Positions 25,000-35,055 of a stretch of 64,000 nt of DNA are shown one piece after another. The notes under the pieces were generated by a model. It searched no databases. It was given only the letters and a program-made list of their open reading frames with translations, and had not been told where the DNA came from. The number at the start of each line of letters is the position of its first letter. Position 1 is the stretch's first letter. This DNA comes from Chryseobacterium sp. ERMR1:04 (GTDB lineage Bacteria; Bacteroidota; Bacteroidia; Flavobacteriales; Weeksellaceae), in the NCBI RefSeq assembly GCF_001297705.1, contig NZ_LIRF01000003.1, positions 124,001 through 188,000 of the forward strand, read 5' to 3'. The position numbers and the translations under genes were made by a program.

Positions 25000-26943
25000 T
25001 TATAATTTCACTTTTTTACTCATTATTTTTCCATTCGTTTGAGTGATTTGTACCACATAAACTCCTGATTCCAAATTATTTGATTCAAACTGTGAGGTGT
25101 TAATTTCCTGATTTTGAATTAAAGCTCCGGAAATATTGTAAATACGAATGTTTTTCAACGCACTTTTAGCTTGAACAATGATTTGAAGGGTTTTTGTAAA
25201 GATTTCAGGGCTGTCAGTTAGTGTGGCATCACCAATTTTTTTCTTAAACTGGAGGCTGTAAAACTGGGTGATGATTTCAAAGGTATGGTTTTGATTATCA
25301 ATGGTGTTTAAGTCAATTCCGCCGTCTTTAACATACTGTTCCTGAGATATGGTTTTTACTAAATTTTTATTTTCATCAAAAATATTAATGACCGATAATT
25401 CTTCCGGATTAATTTTCAAGCTTAGAATATTATTGTTATCAGACTTTATAATCTCATTTTCAGTAATTTCCGTAGGTGTATTTTTGATATAGGGAATTAA
25501 TTTGTTCTTATTATCCTCTGATACTTTTAATAAATAAACACCGTCTTTCAATGTATTTAAATTGTTGTTAACCATTGTTTTACGTACTGTACTTTCTTTG
25601 TTGAAATCTGTGACTTCAAGCAACTGCATACCTTGTAAATCAGGCTTAATTTGAGATGAAAACAATGTATTGACTTTAGGATTATTCTCAGTGTTTTTTG
25701 AAGTCAATATCGCCCATTGATTCAACAGTCCGCCACTTCTTAATGTATTAAACTTGGCATTGGATGCCAATACAAAAGGAAGAATTCCTCCTACATGACC
25801 TACAGGCCCCCAATAGAATGCATTTAATTTGTATTTATTCAGATCCCACCAAGGATAATATCCTCTTTGTACTTCAATTGTTTTGGATGTGTTTTCAGGG
25901 TGAATGGCCAGATCTACAGTAGCATGACCCAAGGTCATCGGCGTTTTATTGTACCAATCATAGACATCACTTGCTCTCAGACATTGTCTTAATTTATTGT
26001 TGTTGTTATTGGTGACATCATTCACAAAGCTTTGGGTAAATAGTTTCCTCCAGATGAAAGGCCCCCATAACAGCCCGCCATTATCCTGGATGACATGGTA
26101 ATTGTACTTGTCAAGATATTCTGTAGAAATGACCTCAGAAATAGTGTTGTTGTAGGTTTTGTAGCCAATATTATTACAGGTATTAACAACGTTGGCAAGA
26201 AAGGAAGTAAAAGGATATACCTCTTTTTCTACGACCCCTTTTTGAAGCGTAACTCCGGAAAAATCATAGGGGCCATCTCCCATATAAGCATATTTAAAAC
26301 TTAGCTGAGTGGGATTGGAACTGCTTAATTTTTTTAAGGTAGACATGGCTGCATGCGCACCTTGTGAATAGCCGGCTAAAAAATATTCATCATACCGTTT
26401 TATATTGAGTTGCGATAAAACTTTATTGGCTGCCGTCACAAAATCAATATTGGCACTTGCCTCAGTAGGATAGTGAACGTAAGGGTGAACGCCGTCACCG
26501 GAACCCATACCTACATAATCTGGAGCCATCAGGATATAACCGTTTAAAACATAAGATAATTCAACAACAAAACCAGCTTCTAATGTTCCTTTTAAATTAG
26601 AAGGAACGTTATTTCTGCTATCGGTTGTCCCATGGTCTGAAACAACAGTAGATAGCTTGTAATTAACGTTCGGGTACATAATCAGTCCTGTAGCTTTTAC
26701 TAGGGTGTTGTTTTCGTTTTTGGTGTAGTATGTTATTTTATAGGCTTTTAAACCTACATTGAAACCGTTAAGGTAACTCACAAAATCTGGAGGGCTCTGT
26801 TGGCCAAGACTTGTTGAAATAAAATTTACAACTCCTTGTGGAGTAAGATCTAACTTTTGTTCAACGTTTGCAACATCTCCCGCTTGTTGAGCAAAATAGA
26901 AAGGAGCGGAGAGTCCTAATAAAAAGAATGTAATTTTTTTCAT
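25000..26943 (-). CDS. T9SS-secreted alpha/beta hydrolase (lipase-like)
   Basis: A 647-residue protein with a signal peptide (MKKITFFLLGLSAPFYFAQQ). The hydrolase core has a nucleophile elbow GYSQGAH (Ser about 198), an upstream DHGTT that may form the oxyanion site, and a later candidate Asp and His, as in secretory lipases. A linker follows. The last 80 residues form a type A T9SS sorting domain (IRIYNISGALIQ, then NLESGVYVVQITQTNGKIMSKKVKL). It is therefore exported across the outer membrane and probably surface-attached or released. The substrate is not evident. Confidence 0.8.
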   Translation of the reverse strand: MKKITFFLLGLSAPFYFAQQAGDVANVEQKLDLTPQGVVNFISTSLGQQSPPDFVSYLNGFNVGLKAYKITYYTKNENNTLVKATGLIMYPNVNYKLSTVVSDHGTTDSRNNVPSNLKGTLEAGFVVELSYVLNGYILMAPDYVGMGSGDGVHPYVHYPTEASANIDFVTAANKVLSQLNIKRYDEYFLAGYSQGAHAAMSTLKKLSSSNPTQLSFKYAYMGDGPYDFSGVTLQKGVVEKEVYPFTSFLANVVNTCNNIGYKTYNNTISEVISTEYLDKYNYHVIQDNGGLLWGPFIWRKLFTQSFVNDVTNNNNNKLRQCLRASDVYDWYNKTPMTLGHATVDLAIHPENTSKTIEVQRGYYPWWDLNKYKLNAFYWGPVGHVGGILPFVLASNAKFNTLRSGGLLNQWAILTSKNTENNPKVNTLFSSQIKPDLQGMQLLEVTDFNKESTVRKTMVNNNLNTLKDGVYLLKVSEDNKNKLIPYIKNTPTEITENEIIKSDNNNILSLKINPEELSVINIFDENKNLVKTISQEQYVKDGGIDLNTIDNQNHTFEIITQFYSLQFKKKIGDATLTDSPEIFTKTLQIIVQAKSALKNIRIYNISGALIQNQEINTSQFESNNLESGVYVVQITQTNGKIMSKKVKL

Positions 26944-27049
26944 ATTAATATTTTAAGTTTTGATTAAGGTAGATACTTTTAATAAATCACTCAAAATATT
27001 ATTGACTCAATAATTATTCATTGAATATCAGTTCCCGGAATTGTGATTA

Positions 27050-27090
27050 AAATAAAAGAGTCTGATCATTCGATCAGACTCTTTTATTTA
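27050..27090. terminator. Long bidirectional terminator
   Basis: AAATAAAAGAGTCTGATC and GATCAGACTCTTTTATTT pair around ATTC. It ends the acyl-CoA dehydrogenase transcript on the minus strand. Confidence 0.85.
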
Positions 27091-27107
27091 TCAATATTTT
27101 TTAATTT

Positions 27108-28286
27108 CTAGAAAGCGTTAATCCCTGTGATATCCATTCCTGTAATTAATAAATGAACATCGTGAGTTCCTTCATAAGTAATAACAGATTCTAAGTTGGC
27201 AGCGTGTCTCATCATTGGGAATTCTCCCATGATACCCATTCCTCCAAGAATTTGGCGAGATTCTCTTGCGATCTCAATAGCCATGTTCACATTATTTCTT
27301 TTAGCCATTGAAATCTGAGCAGGTGTTGCTTTATGATCATTTTTAAGGTGTCCTAACTGTAAGCAAAGCAATTGAGCTTTAGTTATTTCCGTTAAAAATT
27401 CAGCTAGTTTTTTCTGTTGTAACTGATAAGAACCAATTGGTTTTCCGAATTGTTTTCTTTCTTTAGAATACTGAACAGCAGTACAATGACAATCAATAGC
27501 TGCACCAATAACACCCCAAGAAATACCATATCTCGCTGAATTTAAACAAGAAAGAGGTCCTCTTAAACCTGTAACTCCTGGGAGTAGGTTTTCTTTTGGA
27601 ACTTTTACGTCATTAAATACCAACTCTCCTGTCTTTGAAGCTCTTAAGCTCCATTTATTGTGTGTTTCAGGAGTAGTGAAGCCTTCCATGTCTCTTTCTA
27701 CAATAAGTCCCTGAACTTTTCCTTCTTCATTTTTAGCCCAAACAACAGCAATATCGCATAAAGGTGAATTTGTGATCCACATTTTAGCACCATTTAAAAG
27801 ATAATGATCTCCCATATCTTTAAAATAGGTTTCCATGGATCCCGGATCTGAACCATGATTAGGCTCTGTTAATCCAAAAGAACCGATCATTTCACCAGAA
27901 GCTAATTTGGGTAAATATTTTCTTTTCTGTTCTTCAGAACCAAACTCGTTAATAGGAAACATCACCAAAGAACTCTGTACAGAAGCTGCAGAGCGAACAG
28001 CAGAATCTCCTCTTTCCAATTCCTGCATGATAAGACCGTAAGAGATCTGATCTAAGCCTGAACCGCCATACTCAACCGGAATATATGGACCCAAGGCTCC
28101 AATTTTTCCTAATTCTCTCATCAAACCCGGAATGTCTGTATGGTCTTGTGCTGCCTTATCAATCTGTGGCATCACAAAACTTTCAACCCAGTCTCTTATT
28201 GATTGACGAATCAGTTTATGTTCTTCGGTAAGTAAAGCATCAATTCCATAATAATCAGGAATGCTTGTAAGAGGATAATATGACAT
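27108..28286 (-). CDS. Acyl-CoA dehydrogenase, glutaryl-CoA dehydrogenase-like
   Basis: The predicted protein is 392 residues from the ATG at 28286 (MSYYPLTSIPDYYGIDALL). A further upstream ATG adds only nine residues. The FAD-binding stretch GSFGLTEPNHGSDPGSMET and the WITNSPLCDIAVVWAK segment are conserved. The catalytic base is the Glu of ITYEGTHDVH near the C-terminus, the pattern of glutaryl-CoA dehydrogenases. It would oxidise glutaryl-CoA or a related acyl-CoA in lysine and tryptophan breakdown, passing electrons to ETF. It is monocistronic with a strong terminator. Confidence 0.88.
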   Translation of the reverse strand: MSYYPLTSIPDYYGIDALLTEEHKLIRQSIRDWVESFVMPQIDKAAQDHTDIPGLMRELGKIGALGPYIPVEYGGSGLDQISYGLIMQELERGDSAVRSAASVQSSLVMFPINEFGSEEQKRKYLPKLASGEMIGSFGLTEPNHGSDPGSMETYFKDMGDHYLLNGAKMWITNSPLCDIAVVWAKNEEGKVQGLIVERDMEGFTTPETHNKWSLRASKTGELVFNDVKVPKENLLPGVTGLRGPLSCLNSARYGISWGVIGAAIDCHCTAVQYSKERKQFGKPIGSYQLQQKKLAEFLTEITKAQLLCLQLGHLKNDHKATPAQISMAKRNNVNMAIEIARESRQILGGMGIMGEFPMMRHAANLESVITYEGTHDVHLLITGMDITGINAF

Positions 28287-28398
28287 GTAATTTAATTTTT
28301 CTAAAAATAGCACTTTTCATTATTCCTGAGAAATTTTTTTTAGGTGTTATTTTTACTATGTTTATTAGGTTTTTAAATTGATTTTTTAGAAATGAATA

Positions 28399-29193
28399 TT
28401 AAACTTCATCTCCTTCATCGTTTGAGATAGGGTACTGATTAGTAGGATTGTAAATCCTTGTTTTAAATTTATAAAGATAAGGCGCCTTGTTGGCAGAGCC
28501 GTCATAAAGCTTCTCCAATCTTTCAAGAATATTTAAACTCAAAATTTTTCGCTGAAAATTATTTCTCCTGAATTTCTCTCCCAAAATGGTTTCATACAGG
28601 GATTGAAGATCTTTCATGGTAAATTTCTCGGGAAGAAGGTTACTTGCAGCTACTTCGGTATTGATATTCATTCTTAAATATTCAAGGCCGGTTTCTATCA
28701 CTCTGTCGTGGTCAAAAGCCATTTGAGGTAATTTGTTGACCTCGAACCATTCACAGGTTTCATTAAAAGAGTCAGGGAACGTATTGGCAATAGAAAAGTC
28801 AATCAAACTACAATATCCTACAGTGATGAATCTTTGAAAGATCCAGTGGTCTTTAGGAACTTCAATTCCTTTATTGTTGAGCAAGATTTGGTGTACATTA
28901 TTTTCTGTACGGTCTATTCTTCCAAAAGTATGGAACTGTTTTAGAAATAAATCTTTAAGATGGGTTCTCTCATATAAGACGCGGGCAGCAGCTTCACGAA
29001 GATCTTCGTCGTTAAAAACGAATCCACCGGGGAGAGACCACAAATTTAGGTCGTGATACTTTAATAAAAGAACTTTCAGGATGTTATTATGAAAACCAAA
29101 TATGGTGCAGTCCACCGATATGTGTGCTACAAAGTCTTTTGTATCAATTAGTTCCCGAAGCGTTTCTTTATTTTTTGTGTCTTTGATTTCCAT
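28399..29193 (-). CDS. Nudix-type transcriptional regulator (NrtR/AraR-like)
   Basis: A 264-residue protein with an N-terminal Nudix fold and a C-terminal winged-helix domain (residues about 175-240, with FTMKDLQSLYETILGEKFRRNNFQRKIL). The Nudix box reads GGFVFNDEDLREAAARVLYERT: the REUXEE core is changed to RVLYER, so the metal-binding Glu pair is lost and hydrolysis is unlikely. Such proteins act as sugar- or nucleotide-sensing repressors in Bacteroidota. It follows an MFS gene by 23 bases and stands close to the glucan locus, which it may control. Confidence 0.8.
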   Translation of the reverse strand: MEIKDTKNKETLRELIDTKDFVAHISVDCTIFGFHNNILKVLLLKYHDLNLWSLPGGFVFNDEDLREAAARVLYERTHLKDLFLKQFHTFGRIDRTENNVHQILLNNKGIEVPKDHWIFQRFITVGYCSLIDFSIANTFPDSFNETCEWFEVNKLPQMAFDHDRVIETGLEYLRMNINTEVAASNLLPEKFTMKDLQSLYETILGEKFRRNNFQRKILSLNILERLEKLYDGSANKAPYLYKFKTRIYNPTNQYPISNDEGDEV

Positions 29194-29216
29194 GGGAGTA
29201 AAAGTAAAATTATTTT

Positions 29217-30422
29217 CTAAATATTTTTATTTGCAGCCTTAAAATAAATCAAACTTATTGTAAAAAGCACAGTTACAGCGAGTAAAATGTATAGTGGATA
29301 CAAATTAAGCAGCTGTTTTCCGAACAATACCGACATAATAATTGAACTGACAGAGCTACCTAGCGATGAAAAAATCACAATAAGTGAGGTAAAGAGGTTC
29401 GCTTTTTCTTTATCAATCTTCGCAATCATTTTAGAATTGATCACAGGATACAGCGGAGATAAGAAGAAACCAATAACCGGAAATAAAAATAAAAGGGCCA
29501 TTGAATTGTCCGAATCAAAATATTGTAATCCTAAAATGATGATTAAAACTAAAATAATTAATGAAAGACATAAAACGTAATATTTTGATAGAGAAAATCT
29601 GTGAATAACATTAGCAGTGATGGTTCTTCCTATGTAAGAAAAAAGAGCGAGAAAAGAGGAGGCTTGCAATGCAAAGAAAGAATTGACCTTCAAATGATTT
29701 TTGTAAAACGAAGGTAACCATGAATTGAAACTTTGCTCCACAAAAACGATACAGAATACTACCCCTAAAAATAACATAATTAATGGGTTAACTAATTTTG
29801 ATAATTCTGAAATGATCCCTTGATTACCGGATTGTACAGGTTCTGCAATTTTTATTTTTGAAAATAAAAAAATGGTGATGATGGATAAAAGTGAAATCGA
29901 TAAAAATCCAAATTTCCAATATTCAGAGAACTGACTGGAAATAAGCCAACCAAATCCTGTATTGACCACAAAAATACCAATCATAAAAGTGGCTTCTACA
30001 TTACTCATAATCTTTGCCAGAGATTTTTCGTCGGAAATATTATTTCTGATAATTCCAAAAACACAAATCTTTCCAATCGCAAAACAAGTTCCGATAATGG
30101 CGAACCAAAGTTTGTAAAACCAAAATACTTCTACAAAAGGTAAAATACTTGAGCAAATGCCAACAATTGTTAAAGCCAAAATCAATGCTTTTTTAGTCCC
30201 GATTTTGCTGATAAAATTAACGGCAAAAAGTGAAATAAAGGCAATCGGAAGATCCTTAAAAGACTCCAGAAAACCGAGCTTTTCATAGGTGATTTTTGCC
30301 TCCGAAAGTTGCAGTATCACAATGCCCATGCAGTTCAGAACCATGGAGAAAATTAGAAAAGTAAGTTTCAACGGAAGAGAGATTTTGGTGAGCTTGGTAT
30401 TCATTTCGGGGATTATTTTCAT
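29217..30422 (-). CDS. MFS transporter
   Basis: A 401-residue membrane protein with about 12 spans in two halves separated by a central loop near residue 200. The start is probably the second ATG (MNTKLTKISL, about residue 7). The general MFS motif after span 2 is weak (FISKIGTKKALIL). The substrate cannot be read from sequence. Its position divergent from the SusC gene and in an operon with the Nudix regulator suggests uptake of the sugar released by the glucan locus across the inner membrane. Confidence 0.8.
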   Translation of the reverse strand: MKIIPEMNTKLTKISLPLKLTFLIFSMVLNCMGIVILQLSEAKITYEKLGFLESFKDLPIAFISLFAVNFISKIGTKKALILALTIVGICSSILPFVEVFWFYKLWFAIIGTCFAIGKICVFGIIRNNISDEKSLAKIMSNVEATFMIGIFVVNTGFGWLISSQFSEYWKFGFLSISLLSIITIFLFSKIKIAEPVQSGNQGIISELSKLVNPLIMLFLGVVFCIVFVEQSFNSWLPSFYKNHLKVNSFFALQASSFLALFSYIGRTITANVIHRFSLSKYYVLCLSLIILVLIIILGLQYFDSDNSMALLFLFPVIGFFLSPLYPVINSKMIAKIDKEKANLFTSLIVIFSSLGSSVSSIIMSVLFGKQLLNLYPLYILLAVTVLFTISLIYFKAANKNI

Positions 30423-30582
30423 TTACTTTTTGCAATATTTTATGATTTTTTACATAAAATTTATGCCTTTAAACCCCCAAAAATAAACGAAAAATTAAAA
30501 TATTTATTAATATAATGTTAATTATTTAAAAAAAAATATATTTTTATTGTCTCAATTTGAGAATTAAAAAACTAACTGTAAT
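30423..30582. promoter_or_regulatory. Divergent control region of the MFS-regulator operon and the glucan locus
   Basis: 160 very AT-rich bases between divergent genes. TCTCAATTTGAGA (about 30548-30560) is a short palindrome whose TCAATTTG is one mismatch from a plus-strand TAnnTTTG box, and it could be an operator. No full -33/-7 pair is visible. Confidence 0.35.
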
Positions 30583-33495
30583 ATGAATGTTAAAATAACA
30601 AGAAGTTTAGGACTGGTTGCTGTCCTCTATTTCACAGCAAATTTCAGTGCTCAGAAGAAGGCAAATGACACCCTTCCAAAAGAGCAAAAAATCGAGGAAG
30701 TGGTAATGATCGGTTATGGTACTCAGAAGAAGAGTAATGTGACCGGAGCAATATCAAGTATAAAAGCTTCCGACATTGAAAATTCTCCTGCTGCAGGAAG
30801 ACCGGAACAAATCATGCAAGGACGAGCTGCTGGTGTTTCGGTAATTTCAAATTCAGGACAACCCGGATCTACTGCTACGGTAAGAGTTCGTGGTATTACC
30901 AGTTTTGGGGCTGGGAGTAATGATCCTCTTTGGGTAGTTGATGGAATTGTAGTAGATAATATCGGATGGTTAAATCAATCTGATATCGAAGGAATGGAAA
31001 TTCTTAAAGATGGTGCTTCCTCTGCCATTTATGGAGTTTCTGCTGCAAAAGGTGTTGTTTTGATTACTACTAAAAAAGGAGCTAAAGGAAAATTAAACCT
31101 TTCTTATAACGGATTTTTTGGTGTTGGAAGTGCGGCTAATAAGCTAGATCTTTTGAATGCTAATCAATATGCAACCATTATCAATGAAGCGAATAGGAAT
31201 GATGGCCGTGCCGCTCCTTACGCAAATCCTGGCTCATATGGAGTAGGAACAGATTGGCAAAAAGCAATTTTCAACAGTGCACAACGTCAATCTCATGAAT
31301 TCAGCATCAATGGTGGAAGTGATAAATCAACCTACTATGCTTCTTTTGGTTATTATGACCAAGAGGGTATTGTATTGAGAGATATTTCTAATTATAAGAG
31401 AATGAATGCAAGATTGAACTCAAACCATAAAGTATTAGACTTTTTAACGGTAGGACAAACTTTTGCATATACTCACACAAAATCTGCGGGAATTAATGCA
31501 AATGGTGAATTTGGAGGTCCGTTAAGTTCAGCGATCAACCTTGATCCATTAACACCCCTAGTAGTTACTAATGGAGTAAACAATCAGCCTTTCCCAAGTG
31601 ATTATCTTAATAATCCTAATATTGTAAGAGACCCCAACGGAAATCCTTATGGAATCTCACATTATGTAAGTAAAGAAATGTCTAATCCACTGGCTTTTCA
31701 ACAAACCCAATTAGGAAGATACAATTGGTCTGATGATATTATTGCTAACGTTTATGCTGACTTAAAAATTGATAAACATATTAATTTTAAAACAAGCGTC
31801 AATGGAAAGCTTTCTTATTGGGGAAATCAAGGTTTTACTCCTGTTAATTATTTAAGTTCTGCAACTAAAAATGATTTTAATACTTTATTCAGACAAATTG
31901 AGAAAAAATTTGAGTGGAGTACAGAAAATACAGTGACGTATCAAAATAAATTTGGGCAGCATAGCTTAAATGTATTGTTAGGACAGGGATATTACGAATA
32001 TAACATCTCTTCAGGACAAAATACAACCTATAAAAATCTTCCAACAAATGATTGGAGAGAGGCTTCATTCAATTTTGATATTCCACAAACCGACAGAGCG
32101 ACAAGAGCATGGGATGGAATACAAACGCATAAAGCTTCTTATTTTGGAAGAGTAGTGTATGATTATGCGAATAAATATCTATTTACAGGTACAATTCGTA
32201 GAGATGGTTCTTCAAGATTTGCAACTGCTCATCATTGGGGGAACTTCCCTGCAATGTCTGTGGGTTGGAATGTCTCTAATGAAGATTTCTGGCCTGAAAA
32301 CAAAATCGTTAACAGCTTGAAATTAAGAGGAGGATATGGAGTATTAGGAAACGACGGTATCGATAATTTCCAGTTTGCTAACTTTTTAATTCCTGGAAGT
32401 AACTATACTTTTGGAGATGAAGTGATTCATGTTGGGTATGCTCCAAGTACATTAGAAAACCCTGAACTGAAGTGGGAAAGAACTTCACAGTTCAACATTG
32501 CTGCAGATCTTAAAATATTCAAAAACTTCGACTTATCAGTAGATGTTTACAGAAAAAAAAGTAGTGATATTTTGAGAAAAATTGATATCCCTGGATATAT
32601 TGGTTTAACTAACAATCCTTGGAGAAACATTGGAGATATGAACAATGACGGAATTGAGGTAAGCTTAGGGTACAAAAAGAACTGGGGAGATTTTGGATTC
32701 TCAGCAAATGGTAATTTCGCGTATTTACAAAATGAAATTACAAGACTTGAAGATGGTAAACCTTATGTTAATTTTGCTTCATTCCAGTCTATGGGACCTG
32801 TTTCCAGATTACAGGTTGGATCTTCTTATGGTTCATTCTATGGATATCAAAACTTAGGCGTTTTCCAAAATCAAGCGGAAATTGATGCTTACAGAAATTC
32901 AAACGGAGGGTTAATTCAAGCTAATGCAAAGCCGGGAGATTTCAAAAGATTGGACGCGAATGGGGATGGTAAAATTGATGACAATGATTACGTTAATTTA
33001 GGTAATTCTGTGCCAAAATATACTTTTGGATTAACATTGAATATGAATTACAAAAACTTTGACATCATGGTATTTGCTCAAGGGCAGGCAGGAAATAAAA
33101 TTTTCCAGGGTCTGAGAAGATTAGATATTCAGGAAGCCAACTATCAAACTACAATTCTAGATCGTTGGACAGGAGAAGGAACATCTAACAGCGTAGCAAG
33201 AGTAAGCCAGGACGATCCTAATCAGAATTATACAAGAATGTCTGATTACTATCTTCAAAAAGGAGATTATTTACGTTTGAAACTGGTTCAGCTTGGGTAC
33301 ACACTTTCTAAAGATGTTGCACACAGTATAGGCGCTTCTAAAATTAGATTCTATGTAACAGGAGAAAACTTGGTGACTTTCACAAAATATACAGGGTATG
33401 ATCCGGAAATTGCTGGAGGAGATACTTTTGGTATTGACAGAGCGTATTATCCACAATCCAGAACTTTCCTTTTCGGAGCTAATGTTCAATTTTAA
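30583..33495 (+). CDS. SusC/RagA-family TonB-dependent outer-membrane transporter
   Basis: A 970-residue protein with a signal peptide (residues 1-23, ending FSA). The TonB box and plug start at residues 38-50 (EEVVMIGYGTQKK), followed by the plug (EQIMQGRAAGVSV...GSTATVRVRG). The rest is the 22-strand barrel, with a Ca-loop type DANGDGKIDDNDY late in the sequence. The usual N-terminal carboxypeptidase-regulatory-like domain is absent, making it shorter than many SusC proteins. It imports glycans with the SusD gene 12 bases downstream. Confidence 0.93.
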   Translation: MNVKITRSLGLVAVLYFTANFSAQKKANDTLPKEQKIEEVVMIGYGTQKKSNVTGAISSIKASDIENSPAAGRPEQIMQGRAAGVSVISNSGQPGSTATVRVRGITSFGAGSNDPLWVVDGIVVDNIGWLNQSDIEGMEILKDGASSAIYGVSAAKGVVLITTKKGAKGKLNLSYNGFFGVGSAANKLDLLNANQYATIINEANRNDGRAAPYANPGSYGVGTDWQKAIFNSAQRQSHEFSINGGSDKSTYYASFGYYDQEGIVLRDISNYKRMNARLNSNHKVLDFLTVGQTFAYTHTKSAGINANGEFGGPLSSAINLDPLTPLVVTNGVNNQPFPSDYLNNPNIVRDPNGNPYGISHYVSKEMSNPLAFQQTQLGRYNWSDDIIANVYADLKIDKHINFKTSVNGKLSYWGNQGFTPVNYLSSATKNDFNTLFRQIEKKFEWSTENTVTYQNKFGQHSLNVLLGQGYYEYNISSGQNTTYKNLPTNDWREASFNFDIPQTDRATRAWDGIQTHKASYFGRVVYDYANKYLFTGTIRRDGSSRFATAHHWGNFPAMSVGWNVSNEDFWPENKIVNSLKLRGGYGVLGNDGIDNFQFANFLIPGSNYTFGDEVIHVGYAPSTLENPELKWERTSQFNIAADLKIFKNFDLSVDVYRKKSSDILRKIDIPGYIGLTNNPWRNIGDMNNDGIEVSLGYKKNWGDFGFSANGNFAYLQNEITRLEDGKPYVNFASFQSMGPVSRLQVGSSYGSFYGYQNLGVFQNQAEIDAYRNSNGGLIQANAKPGDFKRLDANGDGKIDDNDYVNLGNSVPKYTFGLTLNMNYKNFDIMVFAQGQAGNKIFQGLRRLDIQEANYQTTILDRWTGEGTSNSVARVSQDDPNQNYTRMSDYYLQKGDYLRLKLVQLGYTLSKDVAHSIGASKIRFYVTGENLVTFTKYTGYDPEIAGGDTFGIDRAYYPQSRTFLFGANVQF

Positions 33496-33507
33496 TTAAG
33501 ATAAAAA

Positions 33508-35052
33508 ATGAAAAATAAAAAATTTATATATAGAAGCTTATCTGTGTTATTATTAGCAGGAGTGAGCTTCGGAGCAGTATCTTGTGACAGAAGTAATCTT
33601 GAAGATGTACAAAACTCAGGGACATTTGAACCGGATAATTTTTTTAGAAATGAAGAACAGTCTTTTAGTGGTTTAGTAGCTACTTACGATATGTTGAGAA
33701 AATATTCAGGAGGGTTTGAAAATGATGTAACCTTCTTTAACGGAGCTTCTGATGATTTTTATGCAGGGGGAGGGAGTTCTACAGATGGAGCAGGAATCCA
33801 AGGGTTTTCTAATTATACGATCAATCCTATTATCATGCCTTTAAGCTATTGGAAAGATTATTATCAGGGTATTGCAAAAGCTAACCTTTTGTTAGAAAGA
33901 ATCCCTGGTGCAGATATGAATGACCAAACCAGAAAAAGATTTGTAGCAGAAGCAAAAGTATTGAGATCTCTATACTATTTTGAGTTGGTAAGGATGTTCA
34001 AAAATATTCCTCTGATTTTAAAACCAATTAAACCTACTGACGATTACTATAACATTGCGCAGGCAAAACCTGAAGATGTTTATACACAGATAGAAGGAGA
34101 TATTCTTTCGGCTCTTAACGATCTTCCTTTTTCTATTCCATCTGCCAATAAAAGTGAAACCGGAAGAATTACGCAAGGGACTGCGCGTGCTATTTTAGGA
34201 AAGATCTATTTGTATAATAATAAAAATACGGAGGCGGCTGCACAGTTCGAGATGGTCAATGGAACTCCTGGAGGAACCAGTCAATATGGATATAAGTTAG
34301 TTGCTAACTTTGCAGATTTATGGAAAGTAGATAATAAATTTACCACTGAATCTATTCTGGAAGTAATGCATACCAATAAAAGTAATGCAGAGTGGGATTT
34401 TTGGGGAACAGGAAAAGATGAAGGGAATTCTATTAATCAGATGGTAGCTGTAATATCGTATGGACGTGTGGGAACTCCACCAAGTCCTGATGCGCCAGAC
34501 ATTTATAAAGGATGGGGATTCAATCCGGCAACAGATGATCTGTTTAACTTTATGCAGGGAGATCCTCGTTTAGATGCAACGATTTTTAATGCTAAAAAAT
34601 TAAAAGAAGAAAATAAAATCACTTACACTTCCGGTTATAAAGACACAGGTTATTTCTTAAATAAGTACTTACCGAGAAATGCCGATAAAAGTAATTTACC
34701 GGGAGCTACAGAGTTAAACTTTCATCAGAATTATATCGTGATTAGATTGGCAGATGCCTATTTAATGGAAGCAGAAGCATTGGGTAGTTCAGGGGCAAGA
34801 GCTCAGGCGTTATTGGATGCAGTAAGAGCAAGGGTAGGATTAGCTTCCGTACCTGTTTCTAAGCAAGCGATTAAGGATGAAAGAAGAAGAGAATTAGCCG
34901 GGGAAGGACACAGATGGTTCGACTTGGTAAGATGGGGTGATGCACCTGCAAAATTAGGATCAAGAGGATTTGTTGCAGGAAAGAGTGAGATTTTACCAAT
35001 TCCTTTTAACGAATTAGTAAATACAGCAATAAAACAAAACCCTGGTTACTAA
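33508..35052 (+). CDS. SusD/RagB-family surface glycan-binding lipoprotein
   Basis: A 514-residue lipoprotein: signal ending GAVSC (Cys26), then an acidic stretch. The TPR-like helices are seen in RFVAEAKVLRSLYYFELVRMFKNIPL, and the C-terminal SusD signature in AIKDERRRELAGEGHRWFDLVRWG. It caps the SusC barrel and captures oligosaccharides at the cell surface. It is preceded by SusC and followed by GH30 after three bases, so the whole run is one operon. Confidence 0.93.
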   Translation: MKNKKFIYRSLSVLLLAGVSFGAVSCDRSNLEDVQNSGTFEPDNFFRNEEQSFSGLVATYDMLRKYSGGFENDVTFFNGASDDFYAGGGSSTDGAGIQGFSNYTINPIIMPLSYWKDYYQGIAKANLLLERIPGADMNDQTRKRFVAEAKVLRSLYYFELVRMFKNIPLILKPIKPTDDYYNIAQAKPEDVYTQIEGDILSALNDLPFSIPSANKSETGRITQGTARAILGKIYLYNNKNTEAAAQFEMVNGTPGGTSQYGYKLVANFADLWKVDNKFTTESILEVMHTNKSNAEWDFWGTGKDEGNSINQMVAVISYGRVGTPPSPDAPDIYKGWGFNPATDDLFNFMQGDPRLDATIFNAKKLKEENKITYTSGYKDTGYFLNKYLPRNADKSNLPGATELNFHQNYIVIRLADAYLMEAEALGSSGARAQALLDAVRARVGLASVPVSKQAIKDERRRELAGEGHRWFDLVRWGDAPAKLGSRGFVAGKSEILPIPFNELVNTAIKQNPGY

Positions 35053-35055
35053 CAT

